In this document: positions 8,233 through 17,596 of the stretch, piece after piece
Layout of the letters: every line of letters starts with the position of its first letter
How positions within the stretch are numbered: position 1 is the stretch's first letter
Assembly: GCF_024498135.1 (NCBI RefSeq)
Contig: NZ_JANHOH010000001.1
Location: 310,001 to 374,000 of the forward strand
DNA from: Mucilaginibacter aquariorum
Lineage (GTDB): Bacteria; Bacteroidota; Bacteroidia; Sphingobacteriales; Sphingobacteriaceae
Length of the DNA stretch: 64,000 nt
Reading direction: 5' to 3'
Translations under genes and position numbers: made by a program
Notes under the pieces: model-generated
The model's database searches: none
What the model was told of the DNA's origin: nothing
Seen by the model: the letters and a program-made list of their open reading frames with translations, nothing else

Positions 8233-10068
8233 ATGTGTGGAATCGTAGGATACATAGGTCATAGAGACGCGTGGCCTGTGCTTATTAAAGGGCTTAAGCA
8301 ATTAGAGTACCGTGGCTATGATAGTGCCGGTATTGCCCTTTTAGAAGATAAGATAGTTATAAATAAAAGCAAAGGCAAGGTTGCAGATCTTGAATTAAAA
8401 ACTGAGGGATCTCAGTTTCAAAGTAAGATAGGCATAGGTCATACCCGCTGGGCAACTCACGGCGAGCCAAATGATATAAATGCCCACCCTCATTATTCGG
8501 GTAACCAAAAGCTGGCTATAATTCATAATGGCATCATTGAAAATTATCAGGCCATAAAAGAAGCGTTATTATTAAAGGGACATCAATTTGTAAGTGATAC
8601 TGATACAGAGATACTTATTCATTTGATTGAAGAGATACAGTTAAGAACCAAATTTGATTTACAGGAAGCCGTACGGGCCGCGTTAAAGCAGGTTATAGGC
8701 GCTTATGCATTAGTTATTTTAAATGAGGATAACCCGGGCCAGCTTATTGCAGCCCGAAAAGGCAGCCCATTGGTTATTGGGGTTGGAAAAGGCGAATATT
8801 TTATTGCATCAGATGCCACCCCGATATTAGAATACACACGCAATATCATTTATTTAAACGATGACGAAATAGCCAGTATCAACTATGATTCTCTGGAGGT
8901 GGTAAATTTGGATAATGATGTACAAGTACCCTATATCCATGAACTGGAAATGGAGATAGAATTGATTGAAAAGAACGGCTATGAGCACTTTATGCTGAAA
9001 GAGATACACGAGCAGCCCCGTTCGATAAAAGATAGCATGCGTGGGCGCATTTACCCGCTGGATGGCCGGGTGGAGTTAGGGGGCTTAAAAGAGTACGCCG
9101 AAAAATTAAAAAACATAAAAAGAATTATAATAGTATCATGCGGCACATCATGGCATGCCGGTTTAATAGCCGAGTATTTATTTGAGAAATATGCACGTAT
9201 ACCTGTAGAGGTGGAATATGCATCAGAGTTTAGGTATCGTAACCCAATAATCGATAAAAGCGATTTGGTTATAGCTATTTCTCAATCCGGCGAAACTGCA
9301 GATACGCTGGCTGCATTATCTATCGCTGGTTTAAAGGGGGCTACCTTATTTGGCGTTTGCAATGTAGTGGGTTCATCAATTCCAAGAATGACACATGCCG
9401 GGGTATATACCCATGCCGGCCCCGAAATAGGAGTGGCCTCTACAAAGGCATTTACATCGCAGGTTACAGTGCTTACCCTTATGGCGCTTTACGTAGCGCA
9501 GCAGCGGGATGTTCTTTCTAAGCAAAAAATGCAGGAGTTACTTACCGAGTTAGAGAAATTGCCAGACCTGGTTGAAACTACCCTTAAATGCGAGGATAAT
9601 GTGAAAAAGATAGCCGGCATTATTAAGAATGCAAATAATTGTATCTTTTTAGGGCGGGGCAGTGCATTCCCTGTAGCTTTAGAAGGTGCATTAAAGCTAA
9701 AAGAAATATCATATATACATGCAGAAGGGTATCCGGCTGCCGAAATGAAGCACGGCCCAATTGCATTGATCGATGAACAAATGCCGGTTGTATTTATAGC
9801 CACCAACCATTCATCGTACGAAAAAGTTATTAGCAATATTCAGGAAGTAAAAGCCCGTAAAGGCATGGTAATTTCCGTTATTTCTGAGGGTGATCTTAAA
9901 GTTAAAGCAATGTCTGATCATACTATTGAAATACCCGTTACCAATGAATTATTATTGCCTGTTTTAGCAAGCATCCCTTTGCAACTATTAGCTTATCATA
10001 TTGCCGTTATGCGTAATTGTAATGTAGACCAGCCAAGAAACCTGGCTAAATCTGTAACTGTTGAATAA
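8233..10068 (+). CDS. glmS: Glutamine--fructose-6-phosphate aminotransferase
   Basis: GlmS makes glucosamine-6-phosphate from fructose-6-phosphate and glutamine, the first step to UDP-GlcNAc for peptidoglycan, lipid A and the amino sugars of the upstream cluster. The 611-residue protein is full length. Cys2 (MCGIVGYIG) is the N-terminal nucleophile; GHTRWATHG and HNGIIENY belong to the glutaminase domain. Two SIS domains follow (VSCGTSWHAG with ISQSGETADT, then FLGRGSAFPVALEGALKLKE), and it ends with the conserved PRNLAKSVTVE tail. The upstream 97 bp show no glmS-ribozyme-like structure, only a repeated AAATTTTCAA. It may be transcribed with the small ORF that follows. Confidence 0.98.
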   Translation: MCGIVGYIGHRDAWPVLIKGLKQLEYRGYDSAGIALLEDKIVINKSKGKVADLELKTEGSQFQSKIGIGHTRWATHGEPNDINAHPHYSGNQKLAIIHNGIIENYQAIKEALLLKGHQFVSDTDTEILIHLIEEIQLRTKFDLQEAVRAALKQVIGAYALVILNEDNPGQLIAARKGSPLVIGVGKGEYFIASDATPILEYTRNIIYLNDDEIASINYDSLEVVNLDNDVQVPYIHELEMEIELIEKNGYEHFMLKEIHEQPRSIKDSMRGRIYPLDGRVELGGLKEYAEKLKNIKRIIIVSCGTSWHAGLIAEYLFEKYARIPVEVEYASEFRYRNPIIDKSDLVIAISQSGETADTLAALSIAGLKGATLFGVCNVVGSSIPRMTHAGVYTHAGPEIGVASTKAFTSQVTVLTLMALYVAQQRDVLSKQKMQELLTELEKLPDLVETTLKCEDNVKKIAGIIKNANNCIFLGRGSAFPVALEGALKLKEISYIHAEGYPAAEMKHGPIALIDEQMPVVFIATNHSSYEKVISNIQEVKARKGMVISVISEGDLKVKAMSDHTIEIPVTNELLLPVLASIPLQLLAYHIAVMRNCNVDQPRNLAKSVTVE

Positions 10069-10082
10069 ATATTGACAAAGTC

Positions 10083-10208
10083 ATGAAAAAAATATTAATT
10101 AGTACCAGATATTATTATGAATTAATATCTGGTAGCAAAAAAACTATAGAAGCTATATGTTTTGTTTTTGGGCTGGCTTTCATACTTGTTTTATTGATTA
10201 CCATGTAG
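10083..10208 (+). CDS. Putative 41-residue single-span membrane peptide
   Basis: A short ORF begins 15 bp after glmS and encodes 41 residues. The first 20 are polar and basic (MKKILISTRYYYELISGSKK); residues 23-40 form one hydrophobic helix (AICFVFGLAFILVLLITM). This looks like a small type II inner-membrane peptide with the N-terminus inside. It has no recognisable family. Support is the ATG context, the tight spacing to glmS and the sensible topology; against it stand its short length and the lack of any comparison. Confidence 0.4.
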   Translation: MKKILISTRYYYELISGSKKTIEAICFVFGLAFILVLLITM

Positions 10209-10282
10209 TAAAAAATTTAGTTATTGTAATGTGAATGTTACAATTATTATTCTATCTTAACGTAATATTTGATCGCAACCAA

Positions 10283-11071
10283 ATGTTTACTGTCAAAAAC
10301 CTGGGAGATTCTTTGATATCGGATCAACAAGATAGGATAAAAGGTCAGTTACACGCCATGATGGCTTACTGGGACAGTGACCTGGTTTGCCGTTTTGCCA
10401 ACGGAGCTTTTCAACAATGGTTTGGCTTTACCCAGGAACAAATGATAAACCGGATCACACTTAAAGAGCTTCTTGGGCCAACATATATAAAATATGCTCC
10501 ATTTATATTAGGTGCGTTAGAAGGCAATCCCCAAATATTTACGCGGGAAATTACTACACCCACAGGAGAGGTACGAAGATCAATTGCAACCTATTACCCC
10601 GATTTTAATAACGAAGAAGTACAAGGTTTTTTTGCATATGTTACAGATGTAACCGATTCAACAATTGTTGAAATTGAGCAATTGTTATTTGAATTCAGAA
10701 GTAATATTAATAAAAAAGCACCGGATGTAAGTGAGGTTGGTGTAAATAACTGTATTGAATATAATAAGGTGGATTTGAAAATGCAGGAGGTAGCCGAAAC
10801 ATTAAAAACCAATTTGTTAAACAAATTTCCCGGATTAGAAGAATTGGCCAGCGCCCACTTTATATCGGTATCTAAGCTGAAACGCGATTTTAAGGCTTCA
10901 TTTAAAGTTTCACCCTATGTGTATTACCGCAACTTACAAATGCAGTTTGCCGAGAAATATATAAATCAAACAAAATGTTCTAAAAAAGAAGTAGCTTCAA
11001 TACTTGATTTTGCAAACCCGGCAAATTTTTATTCCAACTTTAAAAAGTTTAAAAAAGGGACCTCAGCTTAA
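10283..11071 (+). CDS. PAS-domain AraC-family transcriptional regulator
   Basis: From the ATG at 10283 the protein has 262 residues. An N-terminal PAS domain (about 15-130) shows MMAYWDSDLVCRFAN and a GFFAYVTDVTD end strand. The C-terminal part carries an AraC-type double HTH: LEELASAHFISVSKLKRDF, then a degenerate second motif in KKEVASILDFANPANFYSNF. A PAS sensor joined directly to an AraC DNA-binding domain makes a one-component regulator. An upstream ATG at 10235 would add 16 hydrophobic residues and cannot be excluded. The gene ends 9 bp inside the convergent formyltransferase gene. Ligand and targets are unknown; there is no neighbouring kinase. Confidence 0.85.
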   Translation: MFTVKNLGDSLISDQQDRIKGQLHAMMAYWDSDLVCRFANGAFQQWFGFTQEQMINRITLKELLGPTYIKYAPFILGALEGNPQIFTREITTPTGEVRRSIATYYPDFNNEEVQGFFAYVTDVTDSTIVEIEQLLFEFRSNINKKAPDVSEVGVNNCIEYNKVDLKMQEVAETLKTNLLNKFPGLEELASAHFISVSKLKRDFKASFKVSPYVYYRNLQMQFAEKYINQTKCSKKEVASILDFANPANFYSNFKKFKKGTSA

Positions 11072-11890
11072 CTTCAAATAGTACTTATCGTTTAATATAA
11101 TCCCCACCGGGGTACTTCCTTCCGAAATTACATTTTCATTTATAGTGTAACTTTCAAGATCTGCTTTATCGAGGCAAGAAACCTTTACTTTTTTAATAAC
11201 ATGGTCTGTGTTATTATATGCAAATCTTACACCGCTATAGTTTTCCTGGCTTCTAACCAAATTGATTATATCTTTTGCAGGCATTACCCCGGTAATATAT
11301 AGCATAGATTGATCTACCGGCGGGAAATAGTGTTCGTTATTATTAATAAATGTAGGATAGTTATTATCGCTTAAAAAATCATTCAGATCTGTTAATAAAT
11401 TGGGAACCTGTTCCAGCAAATTTTCCCATAACGCTATATTTCCCATCCAATAATACAGCGGGATTGTTTTACGCGATATAATTTCTCCCTCATCAATACC
11501 GGTGGTTACCTTATGCAGGCTTATACCGGCTTCTTTTTCGCCGCCCATAATGGTATAAAAAGTGCAATTTTTGCCTTTATATTTTGGAAGATAGCTGGGA
11601 TGGATATTATATATAGTGTGCGACTGAAGTATCTCTTCCCTGATCATTATCCCAAACGAAAGCATAATAACAAAATCAAAGGTCCCTGCTGCAAGGTTTA
11701 ACTGCTCGCTCAAGTTAGCATGATTCTTTATTTCAATGATGGGGATCTCTCTAACATAACAGCAGGTTAGCAATTCGTCGTTGATCATTTTTGACTGACA
11801 AATCACCGCCGTTACGTTAAAATCTTTATGGCAGTGTATATAATCGCATGCCCTGGCATTGTTTCCTAAATAAATGACATTGTGTTTCAT
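11063..11890 (-). CDS. Formyltransferase-domain protein (Fmt/sugar N-formyltransferase-like)
   Basis: The 275-residue protein begins at the ATG at 11890 (MKHNVIYLGNNARACDYI); a GTG at 11926 would extend it by 12 residues. The N-terminal domain is of the formyl-transferase type: YNIHPSYLPKYKG contains the Asn and His of the catalytic N-H-D triad and TGIDEGEI the Asp. Family enzymes use N10-formyl-THF to formylate Met-tRNA, GAR or an amino sugar. The C-terminal third does not look like the tRNA-binding domain of Fmt, so a sugar or peptidyl amine is more likely, possibly the amino sugar of the cluster at the window start. That link is a guess. It overlaps the convergent PAS-AraC gene by 9 bp. 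Confidence 0.8.
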   Translation of the reverse strand: MKHNVIYLGNNARACDYIHCHKDFNVTAVICQSKMINDELLTCCYVREIPIIEIKNHANLSEQLNLAAGTFDFVIMLSFGIMIREEILQSHTIYNIHPSYLPKYKGKNCTFYTIMGGEKEAGISLHKVTTGIDEGEIISRKTIPLYYWMGNIALWENLLEQVPNLLTDLNDFLSDNNYPTFINNNEHYFPPVDQSMLYITGVMPAKDIINLVRSQENYSGVRFAYNNTDHVIKKVKVSCLDKADLESYTINENVISEGSTPVGIILNDKYYLKLS

Positions 11891-12010
11891 CTTCAGTTTA
11901 TATAAATTGATAAAGTCAAGATACACCTACCTGTTGGCCAAATCATTGTATTTTATAAAATGTATACTATTATGTGAAAAGTGTGTATCTGTATCCGCTA
12001 AAAAATAAGG

Positions 12011-12025
12011 TGTGAAATTTTCACA
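12011..12025. promoter_or_regulatory. CRP-like palindrome between divergent genes
   Basis: TGTGAAATTTTCACA is a perfect 7-1-7 palindrome in the 242-bp gap between the formyltransferase-like gene and the T9SS protein gene, which diverge. It resembles a CRP/FNR-family site (TGTGA...TCACA) with the spacer one base short of the E. coli consensus. A related TGTGAAAAGTGTG lies nearby at about 11973. The rest of the gap is AT-rich with no other structure seen. Regulator unknown. Confidence 0.4.
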
Positions 12026-12132
12026 TCTATTACCCATTATCTTATACAATCGGCTCAATTAATATTTGTTGACAATAGCAAATGTTATATTTCATATAAA
12101 AATGAATTCACTATAGAAAACCGATACTAAGC

Positions 12133-14487
12133 GTGTTATATATTCGATATTTTTTATACCTATTTGTTTTTATAACGCAAATAAACACTGCTATGGGTTC
12201 ACCCTTAATAGCTGATATTCAAGATACGATAAGTTATACCGGTAAACCAGTGATTTGCCCGGGCGGCCAGCTTGTGTTAACCGGTGCTAATGCCCCCGCC
12301 AACAGCGCTTTTAAATGGTATAAGGATAAGCAAGCCTCTCCGATAGCTACTACACCCACATATACAGCAACAACAGCAGGGAGTTATGTATTAAATATTG
12401 TAAGCAATGGTGTTTCTTATACCTATCCGGCTTTAATTATAACAAGTAGCCCGCTGCCTGTTGCCAACTTTATTATGGTAAATAATCCCGAATGCGCATC
12501 TGAACCAATTACATTTAAAAATCAGTCTACCGGTGACGGGCTAAAGTATGTTTGGAATTTTGGGGATCCGGCAAGTGCACTGAACCGATCATACGAAACC
12601 AACCCCGTACACCAGTTTGTAGGGAAACCTGGTGATGGCTCGCAAACATTTACAATTACCTTAACAGTTACCAATAAAGGGGGATGTGTACAAACAACAT
12701 CAAAAACCATTACATTAAAGCAATCGCCCGGGGTAGAATTAGGTAGTATGGGCAAAACTACCTACGACGGTAAGGATTACTTCGTGGTATGTGAAAATGT
12801 GCCAACCGTATTTACCTTTACAAACATTTCATCTACCAAAAGCACTAACGAAAGTTACAACCTGTATTGGGGCGATGGGAGCGGGCAAATTAAGTTAACA
12901 GAGTTTACCAGCATTACCCACCGGTACAGGCCGGGGCTGTATGTACTGTTTTATACGGTTACAGGTAAAAACGGATGCAGCCTGGTTAAGAAGTACAGGA
13001 TTTTTGTTGGCGAGTCTCCAAAGATCGCATTTGCACCCGCCGCGCCTGTTAATACGTGCATAGGTGCGCCGGTTACCTGGTCATTAGGTAACTTCAGTAA
13101 CAATACAAAAGGCACCCTGTATACAGCTACTTATAGCGACGGTGCTGTTGTTAATTACACTGCCCCGCCTGATACCTTAATGCATACATTTTTATCTAAT
13201 TCGGTTAATAAAACAAGTACTTATGAAGATAAGACATACAATAATGCCTTTTTAGTAAAAATAGTAGCCTCTAACCCCTGCGGTTCTACAACAGCTGTGT
13301 CAGAGCCTGTTTATGTTTCAGACCCGCCTAAAGCTGTTATAAACGGCACCCCAGGCGCAATTTGTTTAAACACACTTGCCAATATAAAAAGCGTGGGTGC
13401 AGTAGGTTATACCGTATCGGCAGATGGGGTTCATCCCAATAAATTACTATGGAAAATAACCCCGGCAACCGGGTTTGAAGCCAAGAGCAGTGATTTGGGG
13501 AGTGGCCAGGCAGATGGTGATGTGAAAAATTGGATTGCCGGTACCAATGATTTAAATGTCCGCTTTACAAAGGCCGGTAATTATAATATAACCTTAATAG
13601 CCGGGGCTGATGTTTGTGGTATCGATTCAACATCGGTGCAAATTTGTGTAACTGATTTACCGGTAGCCTTATTTGATGTAGATGCCGCAGAGGGGTGCTC
13701 GCCGGTAATTGTAAAAACCACCAATAAATCTAACAAGCCGTTATGTAACGATAATAGCTATAAATGGCGTGTTTCCTACAAACCTGATGCTTGTAATAAC
13801 AATACAACGGCATATGTATATCTTGACGGAACAAGTTCTGTTTCCGAAAATCCTGTTTTTCAGTTTACAAAATCGGGCACTTATACCATCTCGCTTGTTA
13901 ATAGTTTCCCGGTTCAAAACTGTACATCCGAGGTTTATTCCCAGCAAATTGTTGTTAAGGCAAAGCCCATTGTTTATTTAAAAGTTCCGGATATTATCTA
14001 TAAAGATCAGTCATTCAAGCCCACAATAGAGGTTACAAATTGCAGCCCTGCAGATCAGTTATCAATTGCCTGGGAATATAGCGGCGGTTCGGCAACATTT
14101 AGCCAGGGCGAACTTGATTCTTTAAAATATAGTAATTTAGGCACATATAACTTATCTGTTAAAATCACCAGCCAGTGTGGAGTTACTGAAGCAACAGTAA
14201 CAATTCAGGTAATTAAAAAACCCGACTTTTTTATCCCGAATGCTTTTACACCTAATAACGATGGCGTTAACGATACCTGGAGTATCAAAGGCCTTGATAG
14301 TAACCCTCGCAACGCATTAAAGATCTTTAACCGAACGGGGAGTCTATTATATGAATCCAAAACAAACCTTACTCCTTGGGATGGTCAATTTATGGGAAGA
14401 AGATTACCTGCCGGTGTATATTATTACACACTGTATTCTGGCGTAGCTAAACAGATGTTTTCTGGCTGGATAAGCATGATCTATTAG
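12133..14487 (+). CDS. Secreted PKD-domain protein with T9SS type B sorting domain
   Basis: The 784-residue protein starts at a GTG and has a signal peptide (hydrophobic residues about 5-22). A first Ig-like region is followed by a clear PKD domain at about 110-195 (YVWNFGDPAS and a TLTVTNKGGC strand), more PKD-like repeats (LYWGDGSG, NITLIAGADVCG), and a C-terminal gliding-motility-type domain of about 85 residues: FFIPNAFTPNNDGVNDTW, LKIFNRTGSLLYES, PAGVYYYTLYSG. That last domain sends proteins through the type IX secretion system to the cell surface or outside. Many cysteines occur in the repeats. It is probably an adhesin-like surface protein; no catalytic site is visible. The downstream lipoprotein gene starts after 31 bp. 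Confidence 0.9.
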   Translation: MLYIRYFLYLFVFITQINTAMGSPLIADIQDTISYTGKPVICPGGQLVLTGANAPANSAFKWYKDKQASPIATTPTYTATTAGSYVLNIVSNGVSYTYPALIITSSPLPVANFIMVNNPECASEPITFKNQSTGDGLKYVWNFGDPASALNRSYETNPVHQFVGKPGDGSQTFTITLTVTNKGGCVQTTSKTITLKQSPGVELGSMGKTTYDGKDYFVVCENVPTVFTFTNISSTKSTNESYNLYWGDGSGQIKLTEFTSITHRYRPGLYVLFYTVTGKNGCSLVKKYRIFVGESPKIAFAPAAPVNTCIGAPVTWSLGNFSNNTKGTLYTATYSDGAVVNYTAPPDTLMHTFLSNSVNKTSTYEDKTYNNAFLVKIVASNPCGSTTAVSEPVYVSDPPKAVINGTPGAICLNTLANIKSVGAVGYTVSADGVHPNKLLWKITPATGFEAKSSDLGSGQADGDVKNWIAGTNDLNVRFTKAGNYNITLIAGADVCGIDSTSVQICVTDLPVALFDVDAAEGCSPVIVKTTNKSNKPLCNDNSYKWRVSYKPDACNNNTTAYVYLDGTSSVSENPVFQFTKSGTYTISLVNSFPVQNCTSEVYSQQIVVKAKPIVYLKVPDIIYKDQSFKPTIEVTNCSPADQLSIAWEYSGGSATFSQGELDSLKYSNLGTYNLSVKITSQCGVTEATVTIQVIKKPDFFIPNAFTPNNDGVNDTWSIKGLDSNPRNALKIFNRTGSLLYESKTNLTPWDGQFMGRRLPAGVYYYTLYSGVAKQMFSGWISMIY

Positions 14488-14518
14488 CAACCATTTATTC
14501 ACCATCAATACCATCACT

Positions 14519-15505
14519 ATGAAACGTTTATTAATTTTATTGATCTTAGGGGTCACTATTATTGGATGTAAAAAAGATAACAATAACCCAACAGGTGCAG
14601 TACCTAAGGTCACGAACCCCGGTTATGACGGGACACTGCTTTTTGTTGACAAGGCAAGAAATTTTCAAATACTAACAGATGTTGCCTCGGAGTTTTCATC
14701 AACCAACCCCAATATAGAGATTACAAGCACCGGGTTAATAAAGCGATTTATGTCTGGCGAGGTAGTGGCCATAACCGTTACAAATAAAGTTAACAGCACT
14801 TATAAAAGCACAATATACGCGTTTGCGGCAACAGACGTTACTTTTGTAAAGCCTTATTCAGATTACCATGCAGAGGAAGCAACAGATGCTGTTGGTTCGT
14901 ATCGCCTGGGTTGGACTACTTTAAATAAATTACCGCTTTTAAACGAAACTTATGCAATTGTTGTAAGGCACGCTGATGCTGATGACGGAATTGATTATTC
15001 TGTAAATCATTCAGATGCAGGCCCTGTAAACTGGTGGAAATCATGCGACGCAGCGCAGGCCAGGCAACTGAGTACTATAGGCAAACAAAATGCAACAGAC
15101 CTGGGTAAGGTTTTTAAAGATCTCAATTATACTATATCCACGGTATATTCAAGTGAGTTTTGCAGGGCTTTAACAACAGCTACCCTTATAAATGCCGGTC
15201 CGGCTATTCAAATAAATTCGGGTTTAAATCATCCAAGTCATAATACCAGTGGTAAGCCTTTATTTGATAATTTAGTAAATTTGTTGCAAGCTCAACCAGT
15301 AGATAATACGTTAACACTGGTAGTATCACACCATCCACTTAACAGGATCGATAGGACAGATTTTCCAACATTTCCAAAAGTGATCCCTTTTATTTGGACG
15401 GGAGCTTATTTTGTAAGGATATCGGCAGACCATAATTTAACATATGAAGGTGCTGTTTCGTTAAGTATGTATAAATTCTGGCGCGACCTTAAATTAAAAA
15501 AGTAA
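14519..15505 (+). CDS. Lipoprotein with histidine-phosphatase-like domain
   Basis: The 328-residue protein has a lipoprotein signal (LILLILGVTIIGC then KKDN), an N-terminal region of about 110 residues without known motif, and a C-terminal phosphoglycerate-mutase-like domain. The core VVRHADADD replaces the usual R-H-G; SSEFCRALTTA supplies the second Arg and VVSHHPLNRID the second His. The catalytic set is therefore present, so a periplasmic phosphatase or phosphoesterase activity is plausible. The substrate is unknown. The N-terminal Ig-like piece may anchor it away from the membrane. It lies between the T9SS protein and cfa on the same strand, 12 bp from the latter. Confidence 0.75.
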   Translation: MKRLLILLILGVTIIGCKKDNNNPTGAVPKVTNPGYDGTLLFVDKARNFQILTDVASEFSSTNPNIEITSTGLIKRFMSGEVVAITVTNKVNSTYKSTIYAFAATDVTFVKPYSDYHAEEATDAVGSYRLGWTTLNKLPLLNETYAIVVRHADADDGIDYSVNHSDAGPVNWWKSCDAAQARQLSTIGKQNATDLGKVFKDLNYTISTVYSSEFCRALTTATLINAGPAIQINSGLNHPSHNTSGKPLFDNLVNLLQAQPVDNTLTLVVSHHPLNRIDRTDFPTFPKVIPFIWTGAYFVRISADHNLTYEGAVSLSMYKFWRDLKLKK

Positions 15506-15517
15506 TTGTATAAAGAT

Positions 15518-16663
15518 ATGATCATGCCTTATTTAACAAACAAACAAAGCACCTACGAAAAGGATACTGTTTGCCAGCTTTTAAAAATGGCCGGAATTAA
15601 CCTTAACGGCCCCGAACCATGGGATTTGAAAGTTAATGACGACCGTTTTTATCATCACGTTTTTGGGCAGGGTTCGTTGGGTTTAGGCGAATCCTATATG
15701 GCTGGTTATTGGGACTGTAACCAACCCGATGTTTTACTATACCGTGTATTGAGCGCGAACCTGGAGGAACGGATCCCTCACAACTTAAGAACATTCATTC
15801 ATTTTATTAAGTCGAAGATATTTAATGAACAGTCTGTAAGGAAAGTACAAAAGGATATCAGGCGGCATTATGACCTGGGGAATGATCTTTTTAAGGCGAT
15901 GTTAGATAAAAGGATGATCTACTCGTGCGCTTATTGGCGGGATGCCAAAGGGCTTGAAGAGGCACAGGATAAAAAGTTAGACCTGATCTGCAGAAAACTA
16001 CAACTAAAAAAAGGCCAGCGCATGTTAGATATTGGCTGCGGATGGGGAGGGCTTGCGGGCTTTGCTGCAGAACAATACGGCCTTGAGGTAGTAGGTATCA
16101 CCCTTTCGCCAGAGCAGGCCAGCTTAGCAAGCCAAACATACCGTAATTTGCCGGTAGAAATTCGTCTGCAGGATTACAGGAGTGTTACAGAGAAATTTGA
16201 CCGTATTGTATCGGTAGGGATGTTTGAACACGTTGGATACAAAAATTATCCAAAGTATATGAGTGTTATTAATAATATACTTACCGATGACGGCCTGTTT
16301 CTTTTACACTGTATTGGATCAAACAAAACTGTTACCCATACCGATCCATGGATGCACAGTTATATTTTCCCTAATGGAATGATGCCATCTATTAAGCAAA
16401 TAGGCGCCGCCGCCGAAAAGTATCTGGTAATGGAAGACTGGCAAAACATAGGCACACATTACGATCTTACCCTTATGGAGTGGCTAAAGCGGTTTCAGTA
16501 TGCCTGGCCTAATCTAAAGGATAAGTATAACCAAACATTCTACCGGATGTGGGTATATTATTTGTGTTGCAGCGCTGCATCGTTCCGGGCTAAGAAAAAC
16601 AACCTTTGGCAAATAGTATTTTCAAAACCTACTAATCATGCACCTTACCAGGCGGTAAGATAA
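15518..16663 (+). CDS. cfa: Cyclopropane-fatty-acyl-phospholipid synthase
   Basis: Cfa methylenates unsaturated acyl chains of membrane phospholipids using SAM. From the ATG at 15518 the protein has 381 residues, almost exactly the E. coli length. It shows RRHYDLGNDLFKAMLD, MIYSCAYW, the SAM-binding MLDIGCGWGGLAGFA, and EHVGYKNYPKYM. A TTG at 15506 and an ATG at 15524 are alternative starts. It is followed by an intrinsic terminator at 16706. Cfa in this clade often responds to envelope or stationary-phase stress, but nothing in the sequence shows its control here. Confidence 0.96.
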   Translation: MIMPYLTNKQSTYEKDTVCQLLKMAGINLNGPEPWDLKVNDDRFYHHVFGQGSLGLGESYMAGYWDCNQPDVLLYRVLSANLEERIPHNLRTFIHFIKSKIFNEQSVRKVQKDIRRHYDLGNDLFKAMLDKRMIYSCAYWRDAKGLEEAQDKKLDLICRKLQLKKGQRMLDIGCGWGGLAGFAAEQYGLEVVGITLSPEQASLASQTYRNLPVEIRLQDYRSVTEKFDRIVSVGMFEHVGYKNYPKYMSVINNILTDDGLFLLHCIGSNKTVTHTDPWMHSYIFPNGMMPSIKQIGAAAEKYLVMEDWQNIGTHYDLTLMEWLKRFQYAWPNLKDKYNQTFYRMWVYYLCCSAASFRAKKNNLWQIVFSKPTNHAPYQAVR

Positions 16664-16705
16664 TTATACAACCAATTTAATATATATACAATCAACTCAA
16701 TTATT

Positions 16706-16738
16706 AAAGGCGCCAATTTACATTGTGCGCCTTTTTTA
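16706..16738 (+). terminator. Intrinsic terminator of cfa
   Basis: AAAGGCGC at 16706-16713 pairs with GCGCCTTT at 16727-16734. The stem extends inward through CAAT/ATTG with a single bulge, and a T-run follows. It lies 43 bp after the cfa stop. Confidence 0.8.
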
Positions 16739-16761
16739 TTGTGCTATGTATATACAAAGTT

Positions 16762-16809
16762 CCAATAAAAAGCCCCTTAGCTCATGACAGCTAAGGGGCT
16801 TTTTATTGG
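16762..16809. terminator. Perfect 21-bp inverted repeat, bidirectional terminator
   Basis: The arms 16762-16782 and 16789-16809 are perfectly complementary over 21 bp with a CATGAC loop. The core AGCCCCTTAGCT is flanked by A- and T-runs, so it can terminate on both strands. It lies 13 bp beyond the stop of the minus-strand lipoprotein gene and would also back up the cfa terminator. Confidence 0.85.
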
Positions 16810-16821
16810 GGCCATCTAAGA

Positions 16822-17376
16822 TTATTCACAACCAAACCCACATGTTTCTAATGATCCACAGATCTCACTAGTTTTGTATACACCTGTTACAGTGTTATGG
16901 CTTACATTTTTGTTCACAGTAAGCCTGTAATAAGAGATGTTTGAGCCGGTTGTTCCCAGATCAAATTTTATAACTTTATCCGTGAAACAACTTTGGCCTT
17001 TGTCAACTGCAATAGTTGGTGCAAAAGAATTCCAAGTAGTTCCGTCTGTACTTGTTGCACCGCTTACAATATCTGTAGCTTGAATACAAGTACCTAAACT
17101 AATATCCCAACCATTTAGGTTCGGCGCTGTTCCATCGCTGCCATTACCGGGATTTAAATTCTTTATCCGCCATTCCCATGTATAAGTTCCATTACCATTA
17201 TCGGTAATCTTGTACAGATAGATGTTATAAGGTATAGTGGTTTCACTTGAGCCTTCGTTCAAACATTTTTCTGCTACAAATTTTGGAACAACATTTTTTT
17301 TGTCCTTTTTACAGGCATAAAACACTGTCATCAGTACCACTATGCCTATACTGATCATTGTTAGTTTTCTTCTCAT
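16822..17376 (-). CDS. Putative lipoprotein, twin copy 1
   Basis: The 184-residue protein has a lipoprotein signal (MRRKLTMISIGIVVLMTVFY then the lipobox Cys and KKDKK), a beta-rich middle with YKITDNGNGTYTWEWRIKNL and LNGWDISLG, and a C-terminal Cys motif CGSLETCGFGCE. It is a close paralogue of the gene at 17597-18184 and shares signal, core and Cys-rich tail. No known domain is recognised; the fold appears Ig- or jelly-roll-like from its alternating pattern. The four C-terminal cysteines could form disulfides in the periplasm. Each copy has its own terminator and its own similar upstream region. Confidence 0.8.
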   Translation of the reverse strand: MRRKLTMISIGIVVLMTVFYACKKDKKNVVPKFVAEKCLNEGSSETTIPYNIYLYKITDNGNGTYTWEWRIKNLNPGNGSDGTAPNLNGWDISLGTCIQATDIVSGATSTDGTTWNSFAPTIAVDKGQSCFTDKVIKFDLGTTGSNISYYRLTVNKNVSHNTVTGVYKTSEICGSLETCGFGCE

Positions 17377-17537
17377 ATGGCTTTAATTTAGTGAACAATT
17401 ACTAAATATACCTCTTAAAGCAGCCGTATGTTTGCTGTGGATAACTGTTGTGTATCAATTTGAACTATTACACACTCTTCTGCACATTGTTGTACCGTTT
17501 ACTTTGTAAACTTGCAGGTAAACACTCTCTTGCATAA

Positions 17538-17578
17538 TAAAAAGCCCCCTAAATGATCACCATTCAGGGGGCTTTTTT
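17538..17578 (-). terminator. Terminator of lipoprotein twin 2
   Basis: AAAAAGCCCCCTAAATG pairs with CATTCAGGGGGCTTTTT around an ATCAC loop, with one mismatch, and lies just past the stop of the minus-strand gene at 17597. It is the counterpart of the hairpin at 16762, so the terminator belongs to the duplicated cassette. Confidence 0.8.
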
Positions 17579-17596
17579 AAATAAGATCACTTTTAA

